A stretch of 64,000 nt of DNA, from positions 1 to 64,000 of the forward strand of contig JAWPHD010001284.1 of NCBI GenBank assembly GCA_037043455.1, given 5' to 3'. The position numbers and the translations under genes are program-made. The notes under the pieces are model-generated. The model was not told the DNA's origin and searched no databases. It saw nothing but the letters and a program-made list of their open reading frames with translations. This DNA is from Cyrtodaria siliqua (Eukaryota > Mollusca > Bivalvia > Adapedonta > Hiatellidae). Positions 1 through 11,235 of this stretch are shown piece after piece. How positions within the stretch are numbered: position 1 is the first letter of the stretch; every line of letters starts with the position of its first letter.

Positions 1-60
1 AAGGGTTTGGGATACATACAATCCGATAACTTGATTATTCGGAATAATAAAGATATTCAC

Positions 61-2335
61 CATTTTGCCATTATAAAATCCCGCTATCGTTTTTCGCGAG
101 ATTTCGAGTCTCAACATTAACTCTGTATAGTGAATATACAGTGTTTATTTGTTTTAGACACATTTAGAACGTATCATGCGTAAATATCGTGCGAGTGCTA
201 TTTCTGGTTGTGTTAGTAATATAAGCTGTCAGAATAGTGACCTTTTCTGGGGGAAATTACTTTTTTACTGCCATTATAATGATACCTTGAAAGTGAAAGT
301 TAAGGTAGATGTGCATTACTCAAATATCATACTTTCATGTTTCGTAATTATTTAAAGTAATTAGCTTTACTTATTACACTTAAATAAGCAAGTCCCTGCA
401 TTTTAATCACATTTAACAAGTTATATATATATATAACTTTCTTGTAAACAGGAACGGTTCATATTAATATTTTCTACCAGTAGTTTGAGAATCCAATACT
501 GTACGTGCTGACTCGCGTATTTTTATTTGGACAAATCCTACTGAACGTAATCTATTTGTAATGTGTTTAGTTTCACAAATGCATTCTATAAATACAATTG
601 AAAATTAAAACAGTTAACTAAAGTAATTTGTTTACCCTCGCCGTATGGCACACATTAAAATATGACACAATTATAATATATATCTGATGTCAACACTCCA
701 CGCGTAGCCAGTGTTTGTGATTTATGGCTGCTTTGATCTAAACAAACATCCTGCTTAGGACAGCCAATTAGCCACGGGGTATCGCATTATTACGATTGGA
801 GAAACCCTTTATCTTTTGATTTCAATAAACAACCTTTAAATAAAACCCCAACATAAGAGACTGTTCAATTACCACCTGCTATCTTCAACGCGTGCACGTC
901 GCTGAGTGGGCACTGTCAACAATCATGTAGGGTGACCTACTGGGTCGACCCTTGCCAGCATATCCTACAGATCACAGACAGATATGGGATTGCGGATCTG
1001 GTCTTACTTGTAGTATAGCCACGAACGTATATGATGCAGTACCAACGGAATGATTGTTGATTGACCGATATTGAAGATGTCCCCTTCGTCCCGCCAGCGT
1101 GGAACAACGCCAGGAACAACCACAGAAGCAGCTAGTTGAGCGTCGGCAGTCTACATGCGGAATGTTTGGTGTGGTATATGTGGGCTATGTAAATATGGAA
1201 TGTGTGGTCGACGACTCAGCAGCTGAACGGAAATGGGGAGGCCTGGCGTTGTACACGGAGCGAAGAAGTCATCAACCTGCGTGCCAGTAGAAGTATAGAC
1301 CTATACTACGATAGGTGCTATAGCCTCCGGGGATGCAGGTTGCAGTTGGCGGGTGTGGCCCCAAACACCAGAACCCGACCTTGTAGGATAGGACACACCA
1401 GTAGCGGATGTAGGGCAACACCATCTAGCGGATGTAGGCCAGCACCACTCCAGACAGCACTTCACCGCCTCAGCGAAACAACATAGAGCGAGATCGACAA
1501 CCATCAACACATCAACAATAGATTCGACGCAGTCATCACATCACACAGATACAACCTACACACCACAACGATGAAAAGTGCAGACATAATGCCGGGTCAA
1601 CGTGGGATTCTTCACGGGGGCCCATATGGTAGAGGCACTCTAATCCTTAGAACAACAACAACACTGTTCAATTAATTGTTTTTAGCATGGCTATATATCT
1701 ATGTACGTCCCATGATTTATGAAATTTTATAGTAGGAATAAAAAATGTATTGCAGAGTTCTGTTATTTTATATATGCCGTAACAATTATCAACAGTAAAT
1801 TATTTTTTGCGATACATATTCGCTTGTGGAATATACTTTTATGAACATTATTTAAAGGACAATTTAAAGACTCTCAAACTACTATGCTTAATTATTCTTT
1901 TATTTTTATTTTATAACTGGTAGACAAGATTAATATGAATCGTTCCTGTTTACAAGAAAGTTATATATATATTAACTTGGTAAATATGATTAAAATGCAG
2001 GGACGTATTTAAGTGTAATAAATAAAGTTCATTACTTTAAATAATTTATTAAACACGAGGATTATGATCTATGAATAACGCACCTACTTTCGGTTTTAAT
2101 GTATCATTATAATGGCAGTAAAAAAGCCATTTTACCAAGAAAAGGTCAATATTCCGACAGCTTATATTACTAACACAACTAGAAACAGCACTCGCACGAT
2201 ATGTTTGCATCATACGTTCTAAAATGTGTCTAAACCAATTAAACACTGTATACTCATTGAGACACCCCGAGCTCGAAATCTCGCGAAAAACGAGAGCGAG
2301 ATTTGATAATGGCAAAATCGAGAATGCCTATGGTC
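61..2335. mobile_element. Inverted-repeat element with ~420 bp arms
   Basis: The sequence at about 61-485 reappears as its reverse complement at about 1918-2335, with many substitutions and small indels. The arms share a TATATA run, a segment reading GTAAACAGGAACG, and a segment encoding CHYNDTLK in both. Homology stops at about position 60, so that end is inside the window. The 1.4 kb between the arms is a spacer with a GC-richer core. Long arms without a recognisable transposase suggest a non-autonomous or fold-back DNA element. No terminal motif or target duplication could be fixed, so the superfamily is unknown. Confidence 0.6.
880..1660. other. GC-richer core between the inverted arms
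   Basis: This stretch is clearly richer in G+C than everything around it and has the texture of old coding DNA. The longest frames (up to 94 residues) are not recognisable, and all frames carry stops. It contains two copies of TAGCGGATGTAGG about 25 bp apart (about 1395-1430). It may be captured host sequence inside the inverted-repeat element, but no product can be named. Confidence 0.35.
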
Positions 2336-2399
2336 CTTACTCGGGAACACTATCGATAGATCCGTGAACGTCCCTATTCGACGGACGAGGCTATGAAAA

Positions 2400-3830
2400 A
2401 GTGGCAAGTACGTATAGTTAACACATCAAATTTCGTTATATATGAAACTGTAACCTCTGAGGGATATGAGATTAAGCATACAGTTTTCCTATACGTTTCG
2501 TTTCAAAAGAACCTACACATGGTCTAATCTTCTTTATTTTTCATTCCATTTTGATAATTATTAACCCGTTACTACACGTTTGTTAAACAGCAATAATTGT
2601 ATATGTTTATTGTGGTATTTGAACTAATCAAGTTGATATATTTATTAAAGTAACCAGTGAACTAATAATAATCTCTTATTAATTCACTAAAGTAACATAC
2701 ATGTCACATGCTTGTTTTCTTTCTAATTTGAGATAAATAATTCAGTTCATAATATAATAAAAAGCCGTAAAATTTAGTTTACAGTGTTCACCATTATACA
2801 TTTTATGTAAATAACGAATACATACTAAATATGGCGACGGGTGGTCAGTTGGCATTTCGGCTAATTGGTCTGTTGTATAGCAATTCATTAATACACTTTT
2901 CATTATACATGTACACTTGGTGCGTCAAATCAGTGATCATCAGAATGAAAACATGAAAGACTGACAACGATCCTTGATTATGAATATAAATCATTTCTAG
3001 AGCAAAGTATGGTCTTAGTTTATCGTTCATTTGCTCAAGTTATCGTTCAATAACAGGCGCGCAGACCTTCATGAAATTAATCGTAACATTGTAAGTTATT
3101 GATAAGTTATAATAGTGTTGTTTCTTACGCTTATTATTTATATTTTTTATATTTTGGTTTTAATTTAAAAAAATGCATATAGGACAATAAACAATAAACA
3201 GTATTTGACGCATTGAAAGATGCGTGTACTTTGCACAGCTGCATGTTGGATCCGCCGAATGAAATTTTCATAATATGTCGATACGTTAAATTGTTTTGTG
3301 TATTTGTATTTATCATGCGTTTAAAGTTACTTTGTTATAATTAGTTTGTATCGCTATACCCATGCTGTGTAAGCACAATAAAAGCCGTATATATAAACAG
3401 GGCTCTCTATGACGTCCCAGATATAAAGTATGTTTGACTCTTTAAACATTATGTTTGATTTGCATTAAATGTATTCTAAGAACCGAATCGTGATCAATAT
3501 AATAATGTGTAATTGTTTAACCCCTTATATTTAATGCGTATAGTCAACTCCGCCGTTCAGCGTGTCAGTTATTACGATTACATAATTAACACCTAGTACA
3601 TACACACGCAGTAGGCGTGTCATTCATTTCATGCGCGGCGCCTGTTTATTCAATCCACTTAAAGTGTTAATCACATTAACGCAAATAAATATACATGTAT
3701 CATATAGCTATGTAATTCATTATTTATACAACACCATGTATAGCTTAACAAAGTATCGCCATTTATATAAAATAGTATGCGTCTGCTACGAAATAATTAT
3801 ATAGATTATTTATTTAGCGCAACGGAATGT
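2400..3830. other. AT-rich DNA without identifiable genes
   Basis: Low-GC sequence with only chance reading frames of 60-70 residues. I see no repeat family shared with the rest of the window, no splice-supported exon series and no RNA gene. Confidence 0.5.
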
Positions 3831-3839
3831 TTTAGTGGT

Positions 3840-4160
3840 TAAATGATCTGCATTCTCATTGGTCAAATGGAAAACGCAGAAACCCGTTTTTAACCGTTTG
3901 CTCAGTCACCGTTTACAGTTTAGGCGTTTCGCGTTCTGACTGACCAAACTAAATATCAACAACCTGATTGGCTAAACTTACAAACGCAAAACTCGGAATG
4001 AGACAAACCCGTTTTCAGCAGAAAAAACGTTGGCGTTTTTGTTCAATTTCCATTGGTTGATCCGCAGAAACAGAGTTAAACGCGTCTGTTTTTTGCCGCG
4101 TTTTGAGTTCGTTTAGCTATCGTTTCAAACTAGTTTGTGCTCGGTAATAAAACGGTTCTA
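3840..4160. promoter_or_regulatory. CCAAT-box and CGTTT-rich patch
   Basis: Inverted CCAAT boxes (ATTGG) lie at 3858, 3967 and 4052, with a fourth at 4402. The pentamer CGTTT or its complement AAACG occurs about a dozen times between 3870 and 4140, giving an unusual CpG-containing island in AT-rich DNA. This resembles promoter-proximal sequence, but no downstream gene or transcription start can be shown, so a regulatory role is only a suggestion. Confidence 0.25.
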
Positions 4161-4536
4161 TAGCTGTAACCACGCTCAAGCCAGGGCCAAATTTCTGGGA
4201 GTTCTCAATAATTTTTAGATGTTCGCATTCTTGCTGTAAAACAAGCCATTTAGTGCATTTCTTTGAATTTATCGTGCAATCCACAGCGTTTACACACGGC
4301 GACTTTATATTTTTTTCGGATATGTGTTTTATGTGGATCTTTGGGTGTTCAGTTCACCCGAACATCATCTGAAGCCTAGTGCATATGAAACGCGCGATTT
4401 CATTGGTTGAATTTAGTTGGTCTTCTCATGAATATTGATTAGATGAAAGGTCGATCTCAGACGTGACCTCCAAGGCAGTGTTGTCAGATCCTGTAGCGGA
4501 GAGTTAGGATATGATTTTAATGAGATTGATTAGATG

Positions 4537-4920
4537 AATAAATACTGATAAAGGTGATCCTTTGGGAGCAACAAACACAATTAAGAGAATAAAGCAGCAG
4601 ACTCGGTTTTATTGAGTCTGTTCATGAGAAGTAATGAACGAAGCAACACCTCTCACGCCCCCTAGCACCGGCTTAAGCGGTATTCTACTTCAATGCCACC
4701 TATATTGGGCTCGTTGGTCCCAAAGGACCAGTAAAAATAACACTACTGATTCGTAGCACGGGGAGACATTTTACAGCAGCATCACTGCACTAAACGAACG
4801 CTAGTGTGAATGTTAATAAATACTGATAAAGGTGATCCTTTGGGAGCAACAAACACAATTAAGAGAATAAAGCAGCAGACTCGGCTTTATTGAGTCTGTT
4901 CATGAGAAGTAATGAAAAAA
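4537..4920 (+). repeat. 278-bp direct duplication with hairpin motif
   Basis: The ~105 bp starting AATAAATACTGATAAAGG at 4537 recurs almost unchanged at 4815, a period of 278 bp. Each copy ends in a perfect 7-bp hairpin, CAGACTC-N9-GAGTCTG (4598-4620 and 4876-4898). The segment between them contains CCCCCTAGCACCGGCTT. Related sequence occurs at 17150-17460 and, without the hairpin, near 38795 and 41263. Together these look like the tail of a dispersed bivalve repeat family. Confidence 0.7.
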
Positions 4921-5244
4921 GCAACCCCTGAAGATGTAATTTTATTTTTTTGCTGAATCATGAACCTTTTCTGTACCTTGTACTATCATTACATCCAAGT
5001 TCAGATTAAGTCATACGACTTCCATAGACACAGTTTCTAGTTTTAGATTTCAATCATTCATAAAGCGATTTAAAAAAAAATAGGCAAGGTTGCCTTCTTT
5101 TTTAATGTGTCTTTCATCCTTCTGCACTGGTCTCACATTATGGCCGAGTGTTCCTTTTCCATAGTTCGTCGGTTTGACCTGGAACATATACATAATATAG
5201 AGTAAGTACATAAGTATCATATTTCCTTCTTTAACTGTGATTTT

Positions 5245-6794
5245 TTAAGCTCTACTGGCCAAAGGTCAGCAGAGCTTACGGGATGACGAGTTGTCCGTCG
5301 TCCGTCTATCGTCCGTTAACTTTTGCATTGTGAACACTCTAGGGCCTTCGTTATTTATCGAATCTTTACGAAATTTTGTCATTGTCTTTATATCAATAAA
5401 AGCTTGGACAGGTTAAACAACCAGCTATATCGGATTAATTTCACTGGAGTTATGGCCCTTGTTTTGCTGAAAAATGCCATATTAAGCCTTGTGAACACTC
5501 TAGCACCTTCATTTATTGTTTGATCTTTATCAAACTTGCACAGATTGTTAATATCAATGTAAGCTCAGAAAAGCATGAAAACCAGCCAAATCAAGTTAGT
5601 AACACCGGAGTAATGGTCCTTGATTTTTCTGAAAAATGCTATGTTCTTCCTTGTGAACACTCTAGCCCTTTCATTTATTATTTGATCTTTACCACACTTG
5701 CACAGTATGTTAATATCAATGAAAGCTCGAACAAGTTCGAAAACCAGCCAAATCGGATAAGTAACACAGGAGTTATGGCCCTTGTTTTTTCTGAAAAAAA
5801 TGCTATTTTCTGCCTTGTGAACGCTCTAGCACCGTCATTTATTGTTTGATCTTTACCAAACTTGCACATATTGTTAATACTAATCAAAGCTTGAACAAGT
5901 TTGAAAAACAGTGGAATTGGGTCAGTAACATTAGAGTAATGGCCCTTGTTTTTTCTGAAAAATGCCATTTCATGTCTTGTGAACACTCTAGCACCTTCAT
6001 TTATTATTTGATCTTTACCAAACTTGCACAGATTTTTAATATCAATAAAAGCGTGGACAAGTTCGAAAACCAGCCAAATCGGATCAGTAATACCGGAGTT
6101 GTGGCCCTTGTTTTTTTCTGAAAAATGCCATTTTCTTCCATGTGAACGCTCTAGCACCTTTATTTATTATTTGATCTTTACCAAATTTGCACAGATTGTT
6201 AATGCCAATGAAAGTTTGGACAAGTTCCAAGACCTGCTTAGTTGGGTCAGTATCACCAGAATTATGGCCCTTGTGTTTTTTGTGAAAAAATTCATTTTCT
6301 GCCTTGTGAACACTTTAGCACCTTCACTTATTATTTGATCTTTATCAAACTTGCACAGATTGTTAATATGAATGAAAGCTCGGACATGTTTGAAAACCAG
6401 CCAAATAGGATCAGTAACACCAGCATTATGGCCCTTGTATTTTTCTGAAAAATACCATTTTCTGCGTTGTGAACACTCGGACAAGTTCGAAAGCTAGCCA
6501 AATTGAATAAGTAACATCAGAGTTATGGCCCTTGATTAGCTGAAAATGCCATATTCTCCATTGCGAACACTCAGCACTGTTATTTCATTTTCCATCTGGT
6601 CTTTACAGTTTGTTAATATCAATGAAAGCTCGCACAAGTTCGAAAACCAGCTATATCGGAATAGGTATACCAGAGTTATGTGCCCTTGAATTATTGAAAT
6701 ATGCCATTTTCAGCTTTGTCAACACTCAAGCACCTTCATTTTATATTCGATATTCCCCAAACTTGGCCAGATTATTGATATCAATGAAAGCTTT
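5245..6794 (+). repeat. 162-bp degenerate tandem array with hairpin head
   Basis: About ten units with a period near 162 bp, marked by GAACACTCTAGCACCTTCA at about 5490, 5653, 5818, 5979, 6141 and 6306. Each unit also carries ACCAGCCAAATCGGATC and AGTTATGGCCCTTG. The array is headed by an imperfect hairpin at about 5248-5279 (TAAGCTCT and AGAGCTTA as its outer arms) and a GTCCGTCGTCCG run. A single unit with the same kind of head lies inverted at 31130-31330. Inverted units also occur at 54.6-55.3 kb and 63.6-64 kb. A hairpin plus tandem core resembles the Helitron-like tandem-core elements reported in oysters; that link is inference. Confidence 0.85.
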
Positions 6795-7797
6795 CAGTGT
6801 GTTTTTTTAAGAGTGATTTAGGGCCGAAGTTCGGCCCCATTCCCCTCCTCAAAAAGTATGTTTTTTCCCCTTTTTTGAGAAGATTTTCCCCTCAAACAAA
6901 AAATTGATTTTACTTTTAAAACAGTATATTAAATCATTTTAGAATTATTTTATTATTAGAATTTTGTGTTTCTGGGTTTCAAGAACCTCATTACTCAATG
7001 TCCAGTAAAACCTCAGTGTGTTCTGAGAATGTAATAAGCTTTAAATAAACTGGTTTCATTGGTCCAATTTTTATCACTGAACCAATCAGAATGCTTCATT
7101 CATATTTTCATTTGGCTGCTTCTATCATGACATCACTTTCTGGTATTATGAAATCACACCCTGGTATTATGACATCACATCATGTTATGATGACATCACA
7201 TCATGCTATTATGATGCAACTCAGTGTGTTCTCAGAACTGAATGAGCCTTTTAATTGCTGCGAAAAACAGATGAAGACTGTTTGTATCACTCATTGAGTA
7301 TTGAGTCTTTGGGATGGTTATAATTGTGTACTGTTGATTTTATGAATATTGAGTTCTGCTCAACCCGGGGCTAGAGGGCGTGAGCGTTAGCCAGCATATT
7401 TCACTACCGCTCATGAACAGTCTCAATCAAACCGAGACTGCAATATTTCGTATGTGTCGTGCTCGGCTGTTTCCAAAGGTCCATTATCATACTTTTGTTT
7501 TTTGAGTTCATTGAAACCAAGAATCACAAAATTCTAAAAATAAAATAATTCTAAAATAATGTAATAGACTGTTTGAAATGTTGTTTCTTAGTTGACCATC
7601 CATAACATGTCCATCAAACATGTTCTTGATGTGAATTTATTATTAAATTGAAGATTGAGACTTAATACATATAAAAATACTAAATTTCCTCTTTATTTTA
7701 ATGTTGTCAAAATTCCCCATTTTTCCAATTCACATCGAATTTTTCCCGCTCTAAAAGGGCCCCGACCACCTTCCCCCATAAGTAAAAAAAAACACTG
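6795..7797. mobile_element. hAT-like non-autonomous DNA element (~1.0 kb)
   Basis: This block interrupts the 162-bp array: satellite sequence stops at 6794 and resumes at about 7798 with ACCAGTTTCAGAACCGG. The ends are inverted, CAGTGTGTTTTTTT at 6795 and AAAAAAAAACACTG at 7797. Inverted similarity continues inside (about 6931-7000 against 7497-7562, sharing TTTAGAATTATTTTATT). CAGTG termini are typical of hAT elements. No transposase frame is present and I could not confirm an 8-bp target duplication. It also contains a copy of the hairpin motif (7418-7440, minus orientation). Confidence 0.55.
7120..7215. repeat. Short tandem repeat of TGACATCA units
   Basis: Four imperfect 25-28 bp units contain TATTATGACATCACA. 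Each includes TGACATCA or a near variant, one base from a CRE half-palindrome. It lies inside the hAT-like element. Confidence 0.6.
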
Positions 7798-7875
7798 TCT
7801 CTAACCAGTTTCAGAACCGGGCAGATCGAACAAGTAACACCGGAGTTATGGCCCTTTTTAATATTTGGAAATGTA
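7798..7875 (+). repeat. Resumption of the 162-bp array
   Basis: The segment ACCAGTTTCAGAACCGGGC through AGTTATGGCCCTT continues the unit broken at 6794. It places the intervening kilobase as an insertion. Confidence 0.7.
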
Positions 7876-7879
7876 CACT

Positions 7880-8065
7880 CAATACTCAAAGGGTCGTGGG
7901 TTCAAATCTCACTGGAGGCATTTTTTTTCCAAACGAAACCTTGGTTGATGGGTTCAACTTTTTAAATTATTTAAATTGTTTAATTTTTTTTTTATTTTTT
8001 TTTTTTTTATTTTTTAATTATTTTTCAAATTTTATTTTTTTGTTTTAAATTATTTTTTTTTACCT
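7880..8065. repeat. tRNA-like 3' piece followed by T-rich low-complexity DNA
   Basis: GTGGGTTCAAATCTCACTGG at about 7897 resembles a tRNA T-arm/B box, as in SINE fragments. It is followed by a T-rich tract (about 7980-8065) of oligo-T runs. No A box is recognisable upstream, so at most this is a truncated SINE. Confidence 0.4.
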
Positions 8066-8240
8066 TGCTGGATCAGTTTTACATAGAGTTATAGGGAAGA
8101 ACTTCAAAAATCTTCTTCTCTGAAACTACAAGAGATGAAGGTTTAATATTTTTTATTTTTTATCAGCTTTTGGATCCTCTACCAGTTTTTAGCGATTTTT
8201 GTTCAAATTTGCAAGTTTTTGCCCAAAAATAATGTGTTAA
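8065..8240 (+). repeat. Unit of the 155-bp CTCTGAAACTACAAGAG satellite
   Basis: One unit of a family also found at 15420-15700 and 32935-33600. Diagnostic pieces are ACATAGAGTTAT, TTCTTCTCTGAAACTACAAG and TGGATCCTCTACCAG. It is non-coding. Confidence 0.65.
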
Positions 8241-9017
8241 GCTATTGTTTTAGAAAAAACTATCATAGCAATTTCTTTTTTTTAATAAGATATATCTAAA
8301 ATATGGCAGCATTTAAAATTCGCCTGCTGAGTTGGTACCGAAAGGTTGAGTAGCCCTTGGTCTAGTTCGACTGATATATCTACCTGTTATAGCAAAGATA
8401 CAGCTATACGCGAAGTTTGAAGTTTCTAATTCATACATTATCTGAGAGTGTCCTTAACGCAAACGTATGATTTTAACTGATTTGCACATATGTTTGCCCT
8501 ATTCATGAAACCCTTTCAGTTTGGCAACCTTAAAGTGTCATATCAGAACTGTTAGAAATTCTCGTTTATTAAAAACTATTTCTCCAAATGGTGTTCAGTT
8601 CATTGACAATTATAAAGCAGTGTCTGGTCAACTAACCTAATAGAGCATTGGAATAGAGTGTCGCGTGTTCAAGTGCCAGTTCGGCCACGCATTTTTCAAG
8701 TCATGTTGCATATAATGATCTATTCCTAATCTTAATCTCTTTTTAATCCATTTCTTGTTTCAATGAAAATACAGACACAACTTTCATTCAGCTGCCGAAG
8801 GCAGCTGACACTTATATGGGTTTTATATCTGTCTATGGTACACATACTGTGACTTTTGTAAGTGGCGACACGCATGCTTTACAGCTTGAATTCCTAGAGA
8901 ACTCGTCGGTATAAAGATTACAATTTCACTTGCTGAAATGACGTTTTTGTTAACCAGTCTACTGAAATGTAGCATGTAGTCATTATTATTACATGTATTA
9001 TTAGCGATGAAACATTC

Positions 9018-9085
9018 ATTGGCCTCAGTAGCGCAGTTGACTAAGGCGTCGTGTTAATGCCGGAGAAGGGAGGGTTCAAGACTGC
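9018..9085 (+). mobile_element. tRNA-derived SINE head or tRNA pseudogene
   Basis: GGCCTCAGTAGCGCAGTTGAC fits a tRNA D-arm/A box, and GGAGGGTTCAAGACT some 45 bp later fits a B box. The 3' acceptor strand does not pair with GGCCTCA, so this is not a functional tRNA. A T-rich run follows at about 9095-9110. It is most likely a SINE remnant. Confidence 0.45.
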
Positions 9086-9449
9086 TGATATTTCCCTCTT
9101 TTTTTTTATAAAGTTTCTTTATTCTGGTTTTCATTATTGCTAATGGTAAGGTAGCAACAGTTCCTTTACATTTTTCTCTTTGATAATGCAATCTTATAAT
9201 TACACATGGTAACAGTGAACAGTTTTTATGTGTTGGAATGCACACATGTACGTATCCCTTACATGTGGACAGTTGTATTTCTGACATTTCTGTGCTGGTG
9301 CAGACTTCTAGCACGTCGTGTTACAAGGGTGAATTGTAATCAATATGTAAGGCATGTCAAGGTATTTGAACAGAAAGAAACGAGGTCGCCCACATTGATT
9401 CAAAATTATTGGTAGGAAGGTAAAATGCTTGGTAAAAATCGGGAAGAAT

Positions 9450-10770
9450 GTAAGATAAAACGGTCGTGGCGTGTTTATGTCTCCGTGACAACATTTATTG
9501 TTTTCAATATGTTTTAACACCCGTGACGAGCTATTATACGCTTGCGTAAAACCTTGCTTGTTCCAAATTGTTATGGAAAGAAGTCAGCATCAATATTAGC
9601 AGTAATGTATGGTGGGTGTGTTAGCATTCTTAGTAAAGCATCGGAAAAGTAGTCACCACTCAGTATATATGTTTCTAATACTGAAACACATCACTTAGGG
9701 TCGATAGAGCTATTCAGTTGATTGCAGTCATGCAGTTTGTGAAAGTTTGTAAGATATCCATCAATACACTACTCAACATTTTATAATCGGTCACTTTTCA
9801 AAGAATTATATATGTGTTAATAATTCATTTTTTCATTTGAAATTTTAACTGGCGTTGTTTCACAAATATAACGATTTATAAAACTTAATCTGCTTTGATT
9901 GGACTAAAACCTTGTTGATAAACTTAATAAAATATTGGTCTGTTTTTCGGTGATTTCCAGTTTTTAGTAATTGTGTTATTTTCAAAAAACCTGGGTGACC
10001 GATTATAAAAGAGGTCTGTGTGGAAAATGACTGCACTGCTTTGAATCCACTTACTTTAAATAACAATATACATGTAATACATGCTTATGTAAAATAAAAT
10101 AGAAATGAGGATACATGTACTTGTATACACTTTTGTTAACATGTTAATGTATTTCATACATTGTCACAGTCACAATAAAACGACCTTGGTACAGTAAAAA
10201 TGAAAAACACAAACAAAATCCAGGTATACATGTACCCCAGGCTTCCACAACACAAACTGATATTGCATGCCGAATTTAAATGGGGTACAAACTGGGTCCG
10301 TTGTTTTTCATGAATTGGATATAACGACTCAATTTCAGAAATTGCTGACAGCCTGGAAATCCTTAAGGTAAATATTAATCATTTTCCGGAGGAATGTTGC
10401 TGTATGTCTATATTTAGTCGAAGTAAATATCAATACTCCAATTTGTCTTTTTGTTTGACCGAGACTAAAATCGCATATTAATTTGTCCACAAGTTTGTAC
10501 ATGCTTTTTTATGTCTTTGAAAACACAGATATAACGATCTTTCTTGCTAAAATACACGGGTACGTCCGTAATATCCAATAGAATGTATAGCAGTGTATCC
10601 ATTGAAAAAGATTTTGGCGGTATCATAACGATATGTGACTTAAATGTAATGTTAATATTATGCAAGCGGACGATACTGGTATATCATACATTAACACAGT
10701 TGTATTTAAGCAAATGAAAATACGACGACGCTGTAGGTCCAGTATTCGCTGGGCCTATTTCCGATCTAGC
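9450..10770. other. AT-rich DNA without identifiable genes
   Basis: Only chance frames of up to about 70 residues, no repeat family recognised elsewhere in the window, and no RNA gene. Confidence 0.5.
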
Positions 10771-10845
10771 TGCTTATTAGAGTCATTTAACCCCCGCTTT
10801 CGCAAAGTTAAATTGGGGCTATATAGGAATCACGTTGTCCCATTC

Positions 10846-10863
10846 GTCGCGTCGCGTCGCGTC
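10846..10863. repeat. GTCGC short tandem repeat
   Basis: Three to four consecutive GTCGC units, a small CpG-rich simple repeat just before the satellite region. Confidence 0.8.
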
Positions 10864-10904
10864 ACATTCATTTAATACACATTCGCGTTACACATTTGTA
10901 ATAC

Positions 10905-11235
10905 TTGCATATGAATATATTGTTCCTAAACTTCATATACACATAACAACTGATGACCTTATGCCCCTCTAAATCACCCATCATTGATTGCCTAATTTAT
11001 TACAGAATTATGGCCCTTTCTTTGACATATTGTTCCACTCTAATATTGTATAATGCCCGGTTAACAATTTTTTTCTGAAACATTTTCGAATATATTGTTC
11101 CCAAACGTCATGCACATATAATAACTGATGACCTTATGTCCCTGTACATCACCCATCATTGATTGCTTAATTCACTACAGAAATATGGCCCTTTGTTATG
11201 CCCCGCCACAAAAGTGATGATGGCATATAGTGTTA
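10905..11235 (+). repeat. Two 175-bp tandem units
   Basis: GAATATATTGTTCC starts at 10913 and again at 11088, a period of 175 bp. Both units share AACTGATGACCTTATG, CACCCATCATTGATTGC and an ATATGGCCCTTT-like end. The second runs into the head of the neighbouring 145-bp array. Confidence 0.8.

Noticed and set aside
880..1660. Similarity of the GC-richer core to the Ser/Thr/Pro-rich start of a replication protein such as MCM4
   Set aside because: Only a short low-complexity SPSSRQRGTTPG-like stretch was suggestive. Stops follow and no diagnostic domain is present.
5678..6484. Minus-strand frames of 159 and 105 residues over the 162-bp array
   Set aside because: The unit length is 162 bp, a multiple of three, so long frames arise by chance and repeat the same peptide. 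There is no start context or domain.
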